Part shown: one piece after another, positions 1 through 8,900 of the stretch
Layout: the number at the start of each line of letters is the position of its first letter
Position numbering within the stretch: position 1 is the stretch's first letter
NCBI RefSeq assembly: GCF_026162425.1
Contig: NZ_JAOBQJ010000001.1
Coordinates: forward strand, 124,001 to 188,000
Length of the DNA: 64,000 nucleotides
Reading direction: 5' to 3'
Origin: Flexivirga meconopsidis
GTDB taxonomy: Bacteria > Actinomycetota > Actinomycetes > Actinomycetales > Dermatophilaceae
The notes under the pieces: model-generated
Seen by the model: only the letters and a program-made list of their open reading frames with translations
What the model was told of the DNA's origin: nothing
Databases searched by the model: none
Translations under genes and position numbers: made by a program

Positions 1-486
1 AGCACCACGGAAGGCACCGAAACTCCCGCGGACTCTCAATCCCCGACGGGACCCATCACCGTGACCGGTGGCGAACGCACTCTGACGCTTGCCGACGTCT
101 CCGGCCAGACGGACGCGTGGGCGGCCGGTAGCTTCACTCCGGCAGGGGCCTCCGCCCCACTGGACGGTGCGCTAAGGACCGAACTTTCGTGCGGCTCGAC
201 AGCCCCGAATCTGCTCGAGTTTCGATTTCCACGAGCGCCGGGCACGCTCACTGTGCAAGCTGCTCAGGACGGTCAAGCCAGCAACTCCGACGACACTCTC
301 AGCGTCGGGCTGATCGTCGACGGTAAGCCGCAACCGGCGAAGAACTTCGCTTTCAACCAGCAAGCTTCAGTGCAGACAAACCTCAGCGGCGTCACGGTCG
401 TGAAGGTCGCCGTGACGGACGCGACCGACCCCTGCACGTACAACGGCAGTAGCGCGGCCCTGGTCGTCGTGAAGGTATCCAGTTGA
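1..486 (+). CDS. Hypothetical secreted/envelope protein, 3' part
   Basis: The reading frame is open from the first base, so the gene begins upstream of the window. A GTG at 61 is possible but needs no special weight. About 161 residues are visible. They are Thr/Ser/Ala-rich and beta-strand-like, with two cysteines (LSCGS and DPCTY) that could form a disulfide, which suggests an extracellular domain. The stop overlaps the TTG start of the next gene by 4 bp, so the two are probably co-translated. I do not recognise the family. Confidence 0.6.
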   Translation, partial: STTEGTETPADSQSPTGPITVTGGERTLTLADVSGQTDAWAAGSFTPAGASAPLDGALRTELSCGSTAPNLLEFRFPRAPGTLTVQAAQDGQASNSDDTLSVGLIVDGKPQPAKNFAFNQQASVQTNLSGVTVVKVAVTDATDPCTYNGSSAALVVVKVSS

Positions 487-1214
487 GCGGCCCCGACTCG
501 GGCGTTCGGGCCGCCTACATAGGCGGAGCGATCACCGTCGTCATTGCAGTCATCGGCTGGTTCGCCGCTCCGGTGATCGCTAACTGGGTCAACTCGATCG
601 GTAAGAACTCGGGCGCCGCAGTTGAGCCGGGCAGCTCGGGGACATCGGCGGTAACCGAGTCGCAGCAGAAGACGAGCGTTCCCGAGGTCGGCACCGGGTG
701 CGCAACTCGCGACGGAAAGAAAGTGAGCTGCGACTCTGACGGCAGCGGCCTGATATCGCCGGCGGCAGCCTGCACGCCCGGCGACTTCCTCAACTCGCGG
801 GGAGTGGACACGACACTTCAGTTCAGACTGAAGGCCACGACCGCAAACCGCGAATGCATCATCTACAGCGCCGGGGCTACCGGAAACGACATCGCCGGAC
901 TCAGCGCCACCGGCGTTCCTTCAGTTCTGCTGCAATGCGCCACGCAGCCGGACGGCAGCGGTTTCGTCGCGTGTGCGGTGCCCCACCGGATTGAATTCAC
1001 CACCGCGTGGGCCGATCGCGCCGTCAGGTCCGACGCCACCGCTCAATGCCAGGACCGCGCTCGGACCTACTCCGGGCAGACGCTCGACTCGGACGCGCTC
1101 AACGCGGTTGCGCTGGAATCCGGCAGCAAATATCGGTGCGCAATTCGAAGCCTGGTCCCCTTGACTGGCACCGTCTGGCATCTCAACGGCAAGCCGCTCC
1201 CCGCCGCGTCATAG
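483..1214 (+). CDS. Membrane-anchored protein, septum-formation-like domain
   Basis: This 243-residue protein starts at a TTG that overlaps the previous stop by 4 bp. One hydrophobic segment at about residues 11-33 (AAYIGGAITVVIAVIGWFAA) is followed by a Gly/Ser/Thr linker and an extracytoplasmic region with about nine cysteines. The late part has a C-x-x-PHRIEFTTAW stretch and a later CQDRARTYSG element. These resemble the spacing of the septum-formation domain of actinobacterial envelope proteins (C..PH..EV and C....Y.G), but the match is by eye only. Overlap with the upstream gene suggests that both products act outside the membrane. Confidence 0.6.
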   Translation: MSGPDSGVRAAYIGGAITVVIAVIGWFAAPVIANWVNSIGKNSGAAVEPGSSGTSAVTESQQKTSVPEVGTGCATRDGKKVSCDSDGSGLISPAAACTPGDFLNSRGVDTTLQFRLKATTANRECIIYSAGATGNDIAGLSATGVPSVLLQCATQPDGSGFVACAVPHRIEFTTAWADRAVRSDATAQCQDRARTYSGQTLDSDALNAVALESGSKYRCAIRSLVPLTGTVWHLNGKPLPAAS

Positions 1215-1274
1215 CGCGCGCCAACCCTGACGGTCCGAGTGCGAAGGGGTGGCGGGACCTGCGAAGCTTCGGCG

Positions 1275-1757
1275 ATGTCGTCCGCGATCGAACGTGCCCG
1301 AGCCGATCTGGAAGCACGACGGCTCTGGAAGGCGCGAGACAGGTTGGTCGGCCTGCTGCTCCAACGCCAGGACGACGAAGTCCTCGACCTGCTCGCCAGC
1401 GTCTACCACCGCATGGGTGACCTGCCGGCCGCGGGTGCGCTTTGGTTCGTCACCGGACGCGACGACGACGAGGCACACGAAGCGGGCGCCGCGTGGCGGC
1501 AGCGGTATGGCGGTCCGCACGCGCAGTGGCACAGCATCCCGCCGCCGGTCCGCGCTGCGGTCGATCGGCGCCACCTGGCACAACTGCGGTCGGCAGCCCG
1601 GCAGGATGCCGGCCCGGGGAAGCAGCTGGGCAAGGACATCGTGCTCTCCGAAGGCGGCCACAGATGGGGCGCAGCGGGCTGCCTGCTGCTCGTCACCCTC
1701 GTCGTGGCGCTGATGCTCGTCGGGGCGTTCACCATCTCGCAGTGGATCCTCCAGTGA
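1275..1757 (+). CDS. DUF6584-like protein with C-terminal membrane helix
   Basis: The 160-residue product begins MSSAIERARADLEARRLWKA, with a tetratricopeptide-like repeat (ARDRL.GLL...DDEVLDLLASVYHRMGDLPAAGALW) typical of DUF6584 proteins. A single hydrophobic segment (CLLLVTLVVALMLVGAFTIS) near the C-terminus would anchor it in the membrane. I chose the ATG at 1275, not the longer frame from 1239, because the family normally starts just before the ARADL helix. It lies 60 bp after the previous gene in the same direction. Its function is unknown. Confidence 0.75.
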   Translation: MSSAIERARADLEARRLWKARDRLVGLLLQRQDDEVLDLLASVYHRMGDLPAAGALWFVTGRDDDEAHEAGAAWRQRYGGPHAQWHSIPPPVRAAVDRRHLAQLRSAARQDAGPGKQLGKDIVLSEGGHRWGAAGCLLLVTLVVALMLVGAFTISQWILQ

Positions 1758-1769
1758 GCGTGCGACCCC

Positions 1770-1834
1770 GAGTGACGTCCGCACCAACGAGTGACGTCGC
1801 TGCACGGACGTCAGTCATTGCGACGGACGTCAGT
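1770..1834. repeat. Four ACGTC-core repeats between convergent genes
   Basis: GAGTGACGTCC (1770) and GAGTGACGTCG (1789) are direct repeats 19 bp apart. They are followed by GGACGTCAGT at 1806 and again at 1825, also 19 bp apart and close to the inverted form of the first pair. The array lies between the ends of two convergent genes. It could fold into hairpins and act as a two-way terminator, or be a protein-binding array. Confidence 0.45.
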
Positions 1835-1848
1835 GGGCGGGCGGCGGG

Positions 1849-2559
1849 CTACTTCGCCTCGCGCGTGCCCGGCGCTCCGAAACGCAGGCCGTCATACACC
1901 AGGTCGACGACCGCGAGGGAGGTCTCCTGGCCCTCGGTGCTGCCCGAGGCGCCCAGGCAGATGCCGCCGAGCGCGCGGGTGAGCTCTTCGGGGGTGGCGT
2001 CGGCGCGTACGACGCCGGCCTCGATCGCGGGGGTGAGCACGCGGGCGGCCGACTCGCGCATCCGGCGACGGGCGTCCTCGAAGGTCTGCGGGTTGCCCTG
2101 CATCATCGAGCGCAGCAGGTTGATCAGGCCCATCTTGACCGCGTAATAGCTGACGAAGCCGCGCATCCACTCGTGCAGGGCCTCGCCCGGGCCGAGTGAC
2201 TTCGGCAGGTCGAACGAGCGCTGCTCGAGGGCGTCGACCTGGTCGCCGTACACCGCCAGCACCAGGTCGCAGCGGGTCGGGAAGTGCCGGTAGAGGGTGC
2301 CGATGCCGACACCCGCGCGGCGGGCGATCTCGTCGAGCGGGGTGTCGACGTCGTCGGTGAACGCCTCGGTGGCGATGTCGATCAGCTTCTGCCGGTTGCG
2401 CGCCGCGTCGGCGCGCAGCGGCTTGGCCGGAGCACCGGAGTCTGCCCCACACGCCGCTGAATCTGCACTGATTGCACCAGATTTCGCAGCATCGGCGGCC
2501 GGCTTGGTCGCCGTCTTCGCCGAGGTCGCCGGCTTCGTCGCCGAGCTGTTTCGGGCCAT
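1849..2559 (-). CDS. TetR-family transcriptional regulator
   Basis: This is a one-component repressor of about 236 residues. An Ala/Lys/Ser-rich N-terminal tail of about 45 residues precedes a TetR_N helix-turn-helix (IATEAFTDD...LDEIARRAGVGIGTLYRHFPTR). An effector-binding domain follows, ending in YDGLRFGAPG. I prefer the ATG at 2559 to the GTG at 2568 because a GAGG sits about 10 bases before it. It is transcribed divergently from the DHA2-type efflux pump at 2680, and palindromic operators lie between them. It is therefore probably the drug-responsive repressor of that pump and of itself. Confidence 0.9.
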   Translation of the reverse strand: MARNSSATKPATSAKTATKPAADAAKSGAISADSAACGADSGAPAKPLRADAARNRQKLIDIATEAFTDDVDTPLDEIARRAGVGIGTLYRHFPTRCDLVLAVYGDQVDALEQRSFDLPKSLGPGEALHEWMRGFVSYYAVKMGLINLLRSMMQGNPQTFEDARRRMRESAARVLTPAIEAGVVRADATPEELTRALGGICLGASGSTEGQETSLAVVDLVYDGLRFGAPGTREAK

Positions 2560-2590
2560 CTTCGTCACACCTCACGGAATCCCGGTTGCA

Positions 2591-2626
2591 TAACCGGAGG
2601 ATTCCTCCGTATAGTTCTAACCGGAG
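2591..2626. promoter_or_regulatory. Probable TetR operator region
   Basis: A perfect 15-bp palindrome CGGAGGATTCCTCCG spans 2595-2609. The half-site TAACCGGAG occurs twice in direct orientation, at 2591 and 2618, flanking the palindrome. It sits between the divergent TetR and MFS genes. Nearly the same palindrome recurs at 19641 upstream of the hopanoid operon. Confidence 0.6.
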
Positions 2627-2679
2627 TCAAGCTCCACTTCCATTCATGGTACGCCTCGCAGTAGCGAAGGACATAACAA

Positions 2680-4236
2680 GTGACCATTACTACCAAGTCA
2701 CGTAGCGCCTCGGGCGCTACTCGCCCGGCCGGCTCCACCGATGCCGCCGAGTCCGCCAACCCACGACCGTTCGCCGGGCTGATCCTGGCCGCCGTGCTCG
2801 TCACCCAGCTGATGCTGGTGCTGGACGCCGCGATCGTGAACATCGCGCTGCCCGACATCGGCAGCCAGCTGCACATGAACTCCACTTCGCTGTCCTGGAT
2901 CGTCAACGCCTACACCCTGGCCTTCGGTGGGCTGCTGCTGCTCGGCGCTCGTGCCGGGGACATCTTCAGCCGCCGTGTCACCTTCCTCGCCGGTATGACG
3001 GTGTTCGTCGCCGCCTCGCTGGCCGGCGGCCTCGCCCAGGACCAGACCTTGCTGCTCGCCTCCCGGGCGCTGCAGGGTGCCGGTGCTGCCTTTGCCGCGC
3101 CGTCGGCGCTGGCGATCCTGATGTCGCTCTACAAGCCGGGTAAGGAGCAGACCCGCGCAATCGGCTGGTACACCGTCGTTTCCGCGTCCGGCGCGGCCAT
3201 CGGCCTGATCGCCGGCGGCGTGCTCACCTCGGTCGCGTCCTGGCGCTGGGTCTTCTTCGTCAACGTGCCGATCGGCCTCGCGGTGCTCGCGGTCGCGCTG
3301 CGAGTGCTGCCGCGCGCGGCCCGACAGCGCGGCTCGGTCGACGTGCTCGGTGCCCTCTTGGTGACCATCGGAATGACCTCTCTCGTCTACGGATTCATCC
3401 GGGCGGCCTCTGACGGCTGGCTTGAGGGCGGCACGCTTGCCGCGTTCGGGGCCGGGCTGGTGCTCATGGCGGTGTTCATTGCCGTCGAGCTGCGGGCGAC
3501 GCAGCCGGTCATGCCGCTGCGGCTCTTCGCCGACCGGGACCGAGCGACGGCATACATCGCCCGGCTGATGCTGGTCGCCGGATCGCTCGGCGCGTTCTTC
3601 TTCATGAGTCAGTACATGCAGATCGTGCTCGGCTGGACGCCGTGGCAGTCGGGTCTGGCGTTCCTGCCGATCCCGGTGACGATCTTCGCGTCGTCGCAGC
3701 TGGTGGCGCGGGTGATCGTCAATCACTTCTCCACCAAGGCAATTGCCGCGACCGGCACGCTGCTGTCCGGCATCGGCCTGATGCTGATGTCCATGCTCAA
3801 CGCGCACAGTTCGTATCTCACGCTGCTGCCCGCGCTGTTCGTCTTCGGCCTGGGCAACGGCATCGCGTTCGTGCCGCTCACCACTGCCGGGCTGGCCCGT
3901 GTCGAACCGTCGGACACCTCGGTAGCATCCGGCCTGGTGAACGTCACCCAGCAGCTGGGCGGTGCGCTTGGTCTCGCCGTGCTGGTCACCGTATTCGCCA
4001 CTGCCGGAAGCGATCCCGCGGTTGCGCCCGGTGCCTCGTCGCACGCGATCCACGTCTTCGTGACCGGGGCCGACCGTGGGTTCCAGGTCGCCGGCGGCTT
4101 GCTGCTGGTCGCGTTCGTGCTGGTCATGCTGGTGATGCGCCGCCCGTCCAAGGGCGCGTCGGCCACCGAACGCGACGCCGACAGCGCAGTCGAGCAACTG
4201 CGCGACACCGAGACGACCGCCCTCGAGGTCGGCTGA
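2680..4236 (+). CDS. DHA2-family MFS multidrug efflux transporter
   Basis: The 518-residue integral membrane protein has the 14-helix layout of the EmrB/QacA family. The first helix carries LDAAIVNIALPDI and helix 2 SWIVNAYTLAFGG. The helix 2-3 loop GARAGDIFSRR is the family's motif A, and ALQGAGAAFAAPSALAI is typical of helix 4. Family members export cationic drugs or other small molecules by proton antiport. A GAAGGA ribosome site lies about 8 bases before the GTG start. The divergent TetR gene and palindromic operator point to substrate-induced expression. The substrate cannot be told from sequence. Confidence 0.92.
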   Translation: MTITTKSRSASGATRPAGSTDAAESANPRPFAGLILAAVLVTQLMLVLDAAIVNIALPDIGSQLHMNSTSLSWIVNAYTLAFGGLLLLGARAGDIFSRRVTFLAGMTVFVAASLAGGLAQDQTLLLASRALQGAGAAFAAPSALAILMSLYKPGKEQTRAIGWYTVVSASGAAIGLIAGGVLTSVASWRWVFFVNVPIGLAVLAVALRVLPRAARQRGSVDVLGALLVTIGMTSLVYGFIRAASDGWLEGGTLAAFGAGLVLMAVFIAVELRATQPVMPLRLFADRDRATAYIARLMLVAGSLGAFFFMSQYMQIVLGWTPWQSGLAFLPIPVTIFASSQLVARVIVNHFSTKAIAATGTLLSGIGLMLMSMLNAHSSYLTLLPALFVFGLGNGIAFVPLTTAGLARVEPSDTSVASGLVNVTQQLGGALGLAVLVTVFATAGSDPAVAPGASSHAIHVFVTGADRGFQVAGGLLLVAFVLVMLVMRRPSKGASATERDADSAVEQLRDTETTALEVG

Positions 4237-4267
4237 GGCAGGCCCGTCCGTCGCCGTCAGGCTGCCG

Positions 4268-4894
4268 TCATACCAGCGTTTCAGCAGGTATGGCGGCAGC
4301 CGTCGTCGGTGCGACGACGGTGCCGAAGACGTCCGGTCCGGTCGGGGTTTCGACGGTGAAATCGGTTGCGACCAAACCAAATTCCGCAGGTTGCAGCCGC
4401 TCTGCCCGCGCAGCGGCGGCGTCAAGATCCAGCATCCCGGCCTTCACCAGCGCCTCGGCGCGGGTCCACTCGTGCCAGGTGATCGGACGGGACAGCTGCG
4501 GTGCCGCGGTGACCGCGCGCTCGACGTCGACGCCGAGCGGACCGGCGGCACCGACGACGGCCGCGACCGCGCCTCCGCTGTGCGCCCAGGACACCGCCAC
4601 CTCGGGTGCGTCGAGCACCGTCGGGCGCCCGTGCGGCCCGTCGCACGTGGCGCAGACCTGGCGCAGCCGGATGCTGGTCAGTGCGGACGGTGTCGGTGAT
4701 CCGTCGATGAGCAGCAGCCGCACCAGCAAGCGAGCGGCCACGAAGTCGTCCCGGTCCTGCGGGCGGCGCAGTCGTCGCCAGCGCACCTGTTCGTCGAGGC
4801 TGAGCAGCTGGTCCGGGGGCACGGCGTCATACGACTCCAGAAGCAATGCGGAATCGGCGACCGAGTAGCGCGGCGCGGCGGGAGTCGTCGTCAT
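4268..4894 (-). CDS. 4'-phosphopantetheinyl transferase (Sfp type)
   Basis: The enzyme transfers the phosphopantetheine arm from CoA to a serine of carrier proteins, activating polyketide, peptide or fatty-acid synthases. The 208-residue product shows the superfamily motifs: a GVDVE magnesium site in the middle and WTRAEALVKA as the W-x-x-KEA-like motif. An upstream RWRRLRRPQDRDDFVAARLLVR stretch matches the Sfp-type N-half. I chose the ATG at 4894 because the longer frame adds 12 residues outside the family pattern. No carrier-protein synthase gene is in the window, so the target is unknown. Confidence 0.85.
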   Translation of the reverse strand: MTTTPAAPRYSVADSALLLESYDAVPPDQLLSLDEQVRWRRLRRPQDRDDFVAARLLVRLLLIDGSPTPSALTSIRLRQVCATCDGPHGRPTVLDAPEVAVSWAHSGGAVAAVVGAAGPLGVDVERAVTAAPQLSRPITWHEWTRAEALVKAGMLDLDAAAARAERLQPAEFGLVATDFTVETPTGPDVFGTVVAPTTAAAIPAETLV

Positions 4895-4937
4895 GTCGGC
4901 GGCAACCCTAGTGGGGAAGGTGAGCGGCATGTCGACG

Positions 4938-5588
4938 TCAGAGCAACCGGGTGACCTGGTCCGGCGTCAGATCGGCCACCGAATCCCGCACGTCCACGCA
5001 ACCGGCGTCGAGCAACTCGGCGCTGGAGAAGCCGCCGGTGCGCACGCCGAGGCATGGTGCCCGAAGACGTCCTGCGGCGTGTGCGTCCCAGTCGCTGTCG
5101 CCGATGACGACGGCCTCGCCGCCGCCGGCCCGGTCCAGCGCGACCTGCAGGATGTCGGGCGCCGGTTTGGAGGAGTCGGCGTCGTCGGAGGTCGTCACCG
5201 CGGCAACGTCGTCGTGACCGAGCCCGAGCAGCTCCATCGCGTGCTCGGTGAAGTCCGGCGCCCCGGACGACGCGAGCGCCACCCGCAACCCGGCGTCCTG
5301 CAAGGAGCGCACGAAGTCCCCGGCCCCGTCGATCGGCCGCACCTCCTCCAGGACGGCTGCGTACTCGCGGCTCCACAGTTTGCGCAACTGGTCGCCGTGC
5401 GCGGCCTCGACCTGGTCACCCGCGACATGCGCTACGAGCCGGTCGCCACCCATGCCGATCGCGTGGTGCACCCGCCACCACTGCGGGTAGACCTGCACGG
5501 ACTCAAAGGCCCGCTCCCACGCGAGCGCGTGCAGATAGGTCGAGTCGATCAGCGTGCCGTCGACGTCCAGGAGGACGACGGCGGTCAC
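4938..5588 (-). CDS. HAD-family phosphatase (phosphoglycolate phosphatase-like)
   Basis: The 216-residue haloacid-dehalogenase hydrolase opens with motif I, VVLLDVDGTLIDS (DxDGT). It has motif II in VALASSG, motif III in the SSKPAPDIL lysine region, and motif IV in VVIGDSDWD. A helical cap follows motif I. These are small phosphoesterases acting on sugar or glycolate phosphates; the substrate is not predictable. The GTG start overlaps the stop of the upstream F420-type oxidoreductase by 4 bp (GTGA), so the two are translationally coupled. The longer open frame upstream is a shadow of that gene. Confidence 0.88.
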   Translation of the reverse strand: MTAVVLLDVDGTLIDSTYLHALAWERAFESVQVYPQWWRVHHAIGMGGDRLVAHVAGDQVEAAHGDQLRKLWSREYAAVLEEVRPIDGAGDFVRSLQDAGLRVALASSGAPDFTEHAMELLGLGHDDVAAVTTSDDADSSKPAPDILQVALDRAGGGEAVVIGDSDWDAHAAGRLRAPCLGVRTGGFSSAELLDAGCVDVRDSVADLTPDQVTRLL

Positions 5589-6565
5589 AGCGCACGCAGC
5601 TTGCGCAGCAACGGCTCGGCGGCCTCGGCGAGGAAGTCGTCCTGGCCGTCGTCGCCGATCTGCACGAGGGCGACGTCGGTGAAGCCGGCATCGACATACG
5701 GCCGGACGACCTCGGCGATCGCGTCCAGGTCGGGTCCGCACGGGATGGACGACGCGACGTCGTCCTCGGTCACGAACTGGGTGGCCGCCTTGAAGCTGCC
5801 CGCGGTGGGCAGCTCGGCGTTGACCGCCCAGCCGCCGGCGAACCAGCGGAACTGCTCACGCGCCCGCGTCCTGGCGGTCTGCTCGTCCGGCGCCCAGCAC
5901 ACCGGAATCTGCCCGATCGCCCTGCCGGACTTGGGAATCGGCGCCGCACCCTCGATGTCGTTCCATTGGGCGATGAAGTCGGCATTGGGCTCGACGGCGA
6001 CCAGGTGATCGGCCAGCGGGGCAAACCGTCGTATGGCGTGTTCGCCGCCGACGGCCACCGCCAGCTCCACAGGCTGCTCCGGCAGGTCCCAGAGGCGGCC
6101 CGCATCGACCTCGAAATAGTCACCGTGGAAATCCACCACCTCGCCGCCGTGCAGGCCGCGAATGATCTCGATCGCCTCGACCAGCATCTGCTGCCGGACG
6201 TCGGCGCCGGGCCAACCCTCGCCGACGACGTGCTCGTTGAGCCGCTCACCACTGCCGAGCCCGAGGGTGAAGCGACCGTCGGCGAGCAACTGCACGGTCG
6301 CCGCCTTCTGCGCGACGACCGCCGGGTGATAGCGCACGGTCGGGCACGTCACGTAGGTCATCAGCTCGACCCGCTCCGTGGTCTGGGCGATCGCCCCCAG
6401 CACGCTCCAGGCGTATGGCGCATGCCCCTGACTGGCCAGCCACGGCGAATAGTGATCGCTCATCACCTCGAAGTCGAACCCTGCCCGCTCGGCGCCAGAT
6501 GCGTAGCGCACCAACGGTTTCGGGCCGCTCTGCTCGGTCATCAGGGTGTAACCGAAGTGAGTCAT
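5585..6565 (-). CDS. LLM-class F420-dependent oxidoreductase
   Basis: The 326-residue protein has the luciferase-like TIM-barrel fold of F420-dependent enzymes (MTHFGYTLMTEQSGPKPLVR, FEVMSDHYSPWL, TCPTVRYHPAVVAQKAATV, FTLGLGSGERLNEHV). This pattern resembles the F420-dependent glucose-6-phosphate dehydrogenase-like subgroup. Such enzymes use reduced or oxidised deazaflavin cofactor F420 in hydride transfer. It is the first gene of a two-gene unit with the HAD phosphatase. The substrate is unknown; use of F420 is inferred from family membership. Confidence 0.88.
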   Translation of the reverse strand: MTHFGYTLMTEQSGPKPLVRYASGAERAGFDFEVMSDHYSPWLASQGHAPYAWSVLGAIAQTTERVELMTYVTCPTVRYHPAVVAQKAATVQLLADGRFTLGLGSGERLNEHVVGEGWPGADVRQQMLVEAIEIIRGLHGGEVVDFHGDYFEVDAGRLWDLPEQPVELAVAVGGEHAIRRFAPLADHLVAVEPNADFIAQWNDIEGAAPIPKSGRAIGQIPVCWAPDEQTARTRAREQFRWFAGGWAVNAELPTAGSFKAATQFVTEDDVASSIPCGPDLDAIAEVVRPYVDAGFTDVALVQIGDDGQDDFLAEAAEPLLRKLRAL

Positions 6566-6656
6566 CGTCAGCCTTCCGGACGGGACGGTTCGCCGTGGGG
6601 TGGAGCCGGGGCGGCGGCGGGTCTAGGACCGCCGCCCCGGTCCGGGGTCGACGCCC

Positions 6657-8765
6657 TCACGCGTCGACCGGCCGCTCCCAGAAGCGGAGCGCCTTCAGGC
6701 TCGCCACGAAGGACTTGGCCTGCGCGGGCGTGCCGACCGTCGGGCACGCCTCGTCCAGCCGATCCTCGAGCCCGACCGCTTCGAAGAGCGGAGCCGAGTC
6801 GGCTCCCACGCCGATGAACTTGTACATGTTGAACGCGTCGTTCACGAAGTCCTTCGCCGCCGGGTCGCGCGACAGCTGGTCGGCTCCGTCGGCGGACGGG
6901 ATGAGGGCGACTGCGTCATACAGCACTGAGGGGGCGCCCTTGAGCAGCTGGTCGGCCGGCTGCTTGGTGCCGTCGGACAGGGTCACGCCGCCGACCTTCG
7001 GGGCGATCAGCTCGACGGTGCCTTTCTCCGACTTCACCGCGCGCTGCAGCGCGGCGAGCACCTTGGCGTCCGAGCCGTCGGTCAGCACGATGCCGAGCTT
7101 GCGGCCGGCGAACGTGTCGGGCGGGTTGCCGAGGATCGACAGCTGCGGGCTGGCCGGCAGGTCGGTGCGGACCGGCATGAACGGCTTGCTGGCCTTGGGC
7201 AGCGGCATGCCGAGCCCGTCGGCGATCTGCTGGGCGAAGTCCTCGTCGACGTTGCGCAGGTTGGCCACCACCTCGGCGCGCACCTCGGGCTTTTGCACCT
7301 TGCTCAGCTCGAAGACGTAGCCGTCGACGATGTGCTGCTGCTCGACCGGGGTCTGGCTGATCCAGAAGACCCGTGCCTGGCTGTAGTGGTCGCCGAAGCT
7401 CTCGGCCCGCAGCCGGCGGGTCGTGCCCTCGACCGGCTCGGCGAACGAGTGGAAGCTGGCCTCCTGGTCCGGGCGCGGGCCGCGCTCGCCCACCGGGTAA
7501 CCGTTGGGTTCGTAGTTGACCGGTCCCTTCGGCACCTCGGTCTGCATGTGGCCGTCGCGGGCGAAGTTGGCGACCGGGCACTTGGGCGCGTTGATCGGCA
7601 GCTGGGTGAAGTTCGGGCTGCCGAGCCTGCTGAGCTGGGTGTCGAGATAGGAGAAGTTGCGGCCCTGCAGCAGCGGGTCATCGGTGAAATCGACTCCGGG
7701 CACAACATTTTGGGTGCAGAACGCGGCCTGCTCGATCTCGGCGAACTCGTTGTCGACCACCCGGTCGAGGGTGAGCCGGCCGATGACCCGCAGCGGCACG
7801 TCGTCCTCGGGGATGATCTTGGTCGGGTCGAGCACGTCGAACGGCAGCGCGTCGGCGGTCGCCTCGTCGAAGAGCTGGACGGCCAGGTCCCACTGCGGGT
7901 AGTCGCCGGAGTTGATCGCATCCCACAGGTCGCGGCGGTGGAAGTCGGGGTCCGCGCCGTTGATCTTGACCGCCTCGGGCCAGATCACCGACTGCACGCC
8001 CTGCGCCGGCTTCCAGTGGAACTTCACGAACGTCGACTTCCCGTCGGCGTTGACGAAGCGGTAGGTGTGCACGCCGAAGCCGTCCATGAAGCGGAACGAG
8101 CGCGGGATGGCCCGGTCGCTCATCTGCCAGAGCGTCATGTGGGTGGCCTCGGGCATGTGGCCGACGAAGTCCCAGAAGTTGTCGTGCGCGGACTGCGCCT
8201 GCGGGAAGCCGCGGTCCGGCTCCTCCTTGACCGAGTGCACCAGGTCGGGGAATTTCATCGCGTCCTGGATGAAGAAGACCGGGATGTTGTTGCCGACGAT
8301 GTCCCAGTTGCCCTCCTCGGTGTAGAGCTTGACCGCGAACCCGCGCACGTCGCGGGCCAGGTCGAACGATCCACGGCCGCCCGCGACGGTCGAGAACCGC
8401 ACGAACGCCGGGACCTTGTGCCCCTTCTTGCCGAAGAGGTGGGCGCGAGTGGTGTCGCTGAGGTCGGCCAGCGACTCGAAGGTGCCGTGCGCCCCGTAGC
8501 CACGGGCATGGACGACCCGCTCGGGGATGCGCTCGTGGTCGAAGCGGAAGATCTTGTCGCGCAGCACGAAATCGGACAGCAGGGTCGGGCCGCGCTCACC
8601 GGCGGTGAGGCTGTCCTGGTTGGTGGAAACCGGCACACCCTGCGCGGTGGTCAGCGCCTCCTCGCCGGGCGCCGCCTGTTGCTCCAGCTGCCCGGCGTTG
8701 CCGATCACCGTCTCCGGAGCAGCAGCCTTGGACGACTTGGTCGAACGGCGTGCGGACGTGGCCAT
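6657..8765 (-). CDS. katE: Large-subunit catalase (HPII type)
   Basis: This monofunctional haem catalase decomposes hydrogen peroxide to water and oxygen. At 702 residues it is the large clade-2 type. A Lys/Ala/Ser-rich tail of about 50 residues comes first. The core has [21 protein letters not shown] with the active-site His, and the haem-ligand tyrosine in [16 protein letters not shown]-terminal DJ-1/glutamine-amidotransferase-like domain begins near residue 550 ([20 protein letters not shown]). It stands alone, downstream of no obvious operon partner. Regulation is not visible in the short upstream region. Confidence 0.95.
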   Translation of the reverse strand: MATSARRSTKSSKAAAPETVIGNAGQLEQQAAPGEEALTTAQGVPVSTNQDSLTAGERGPTLLSDFVLRDKIFRFDHERIPERVVHARGYGAHGTFESLADLSDTTRAHLFGKKGHKVPAFVRFSTVAGGRGSFDLARDVRGFAVKLYTEEGNWDIVGNNIPVFFIQDAMKFPDLVHSVKEEPDRGFPQAQSAHDNFWDFVGHMPEATHMTLWQMSDRAIPRSFRFMDGFGVHTYRFVNADGKSTFVKFHWKPAQGVQSVIWPEAVKINGADPDFHRRDLWDAINSGDYPQWDLAVQLFDEATADALPFDVLDPTKIIPEDDVPLRVIGRLTLDRVVDNEFAEIEQAAFCTQNVVPGVDFTDDPLLQGRNFSYLDTQLSRLGSPNFTQLPINAPKCPVANFARDGHMQTEVPKGPVNYEPNGYPVGERGPRPDQEASFHSFAEPVEGTTRRLRAESFGDHYSQARVFWISQTPVEQQHIVDGYVFELSKVQKPEVRAEVVANLRNVDEDFAQQIADGLGMPLPKASKPFMPVRTDLPASPQLSILGNPPDTFAGRKLGIVLTDGSDAKVLAALQRAVKSEKGTVELIAPKVGGVTLSDGTKQPADQLLKGAPSVLYDAVALIPSADGADQLSRDPAAKDFVNDAFNMYKFIGVGADSAPLFEAVGLEDRLDEACPTVGTPAQAKSFVASLKALRFWERPVDA

Positions 8766-8900
8766 GCGATTGCCTCCAGTCGGATCGAGTTGTTAGCGCA
8801 ATGGGTGACTACCCACCAATCACTCATCAAAACAAGGCGAGCGGCACCCGCGCCTCACCCGAAGGGAGGTCACTTCGAGTGCCGGCAATATCGTGTTCAT

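Noticed and set aside
2698-4425. A 575-residue minus-strand frame opposite the MFS gene
   Set aside because: It is rich in Arg, Gly, His and Gln with no domain, and mirrors a clear MFS protein; it is a high-G+C shadow frame.
7293-8900. A long plus-strand frame opposite catalase leading into the SDR
   Set aside because: The catalase on the other strand is certain; only the part from 8901 encodes an SDR.
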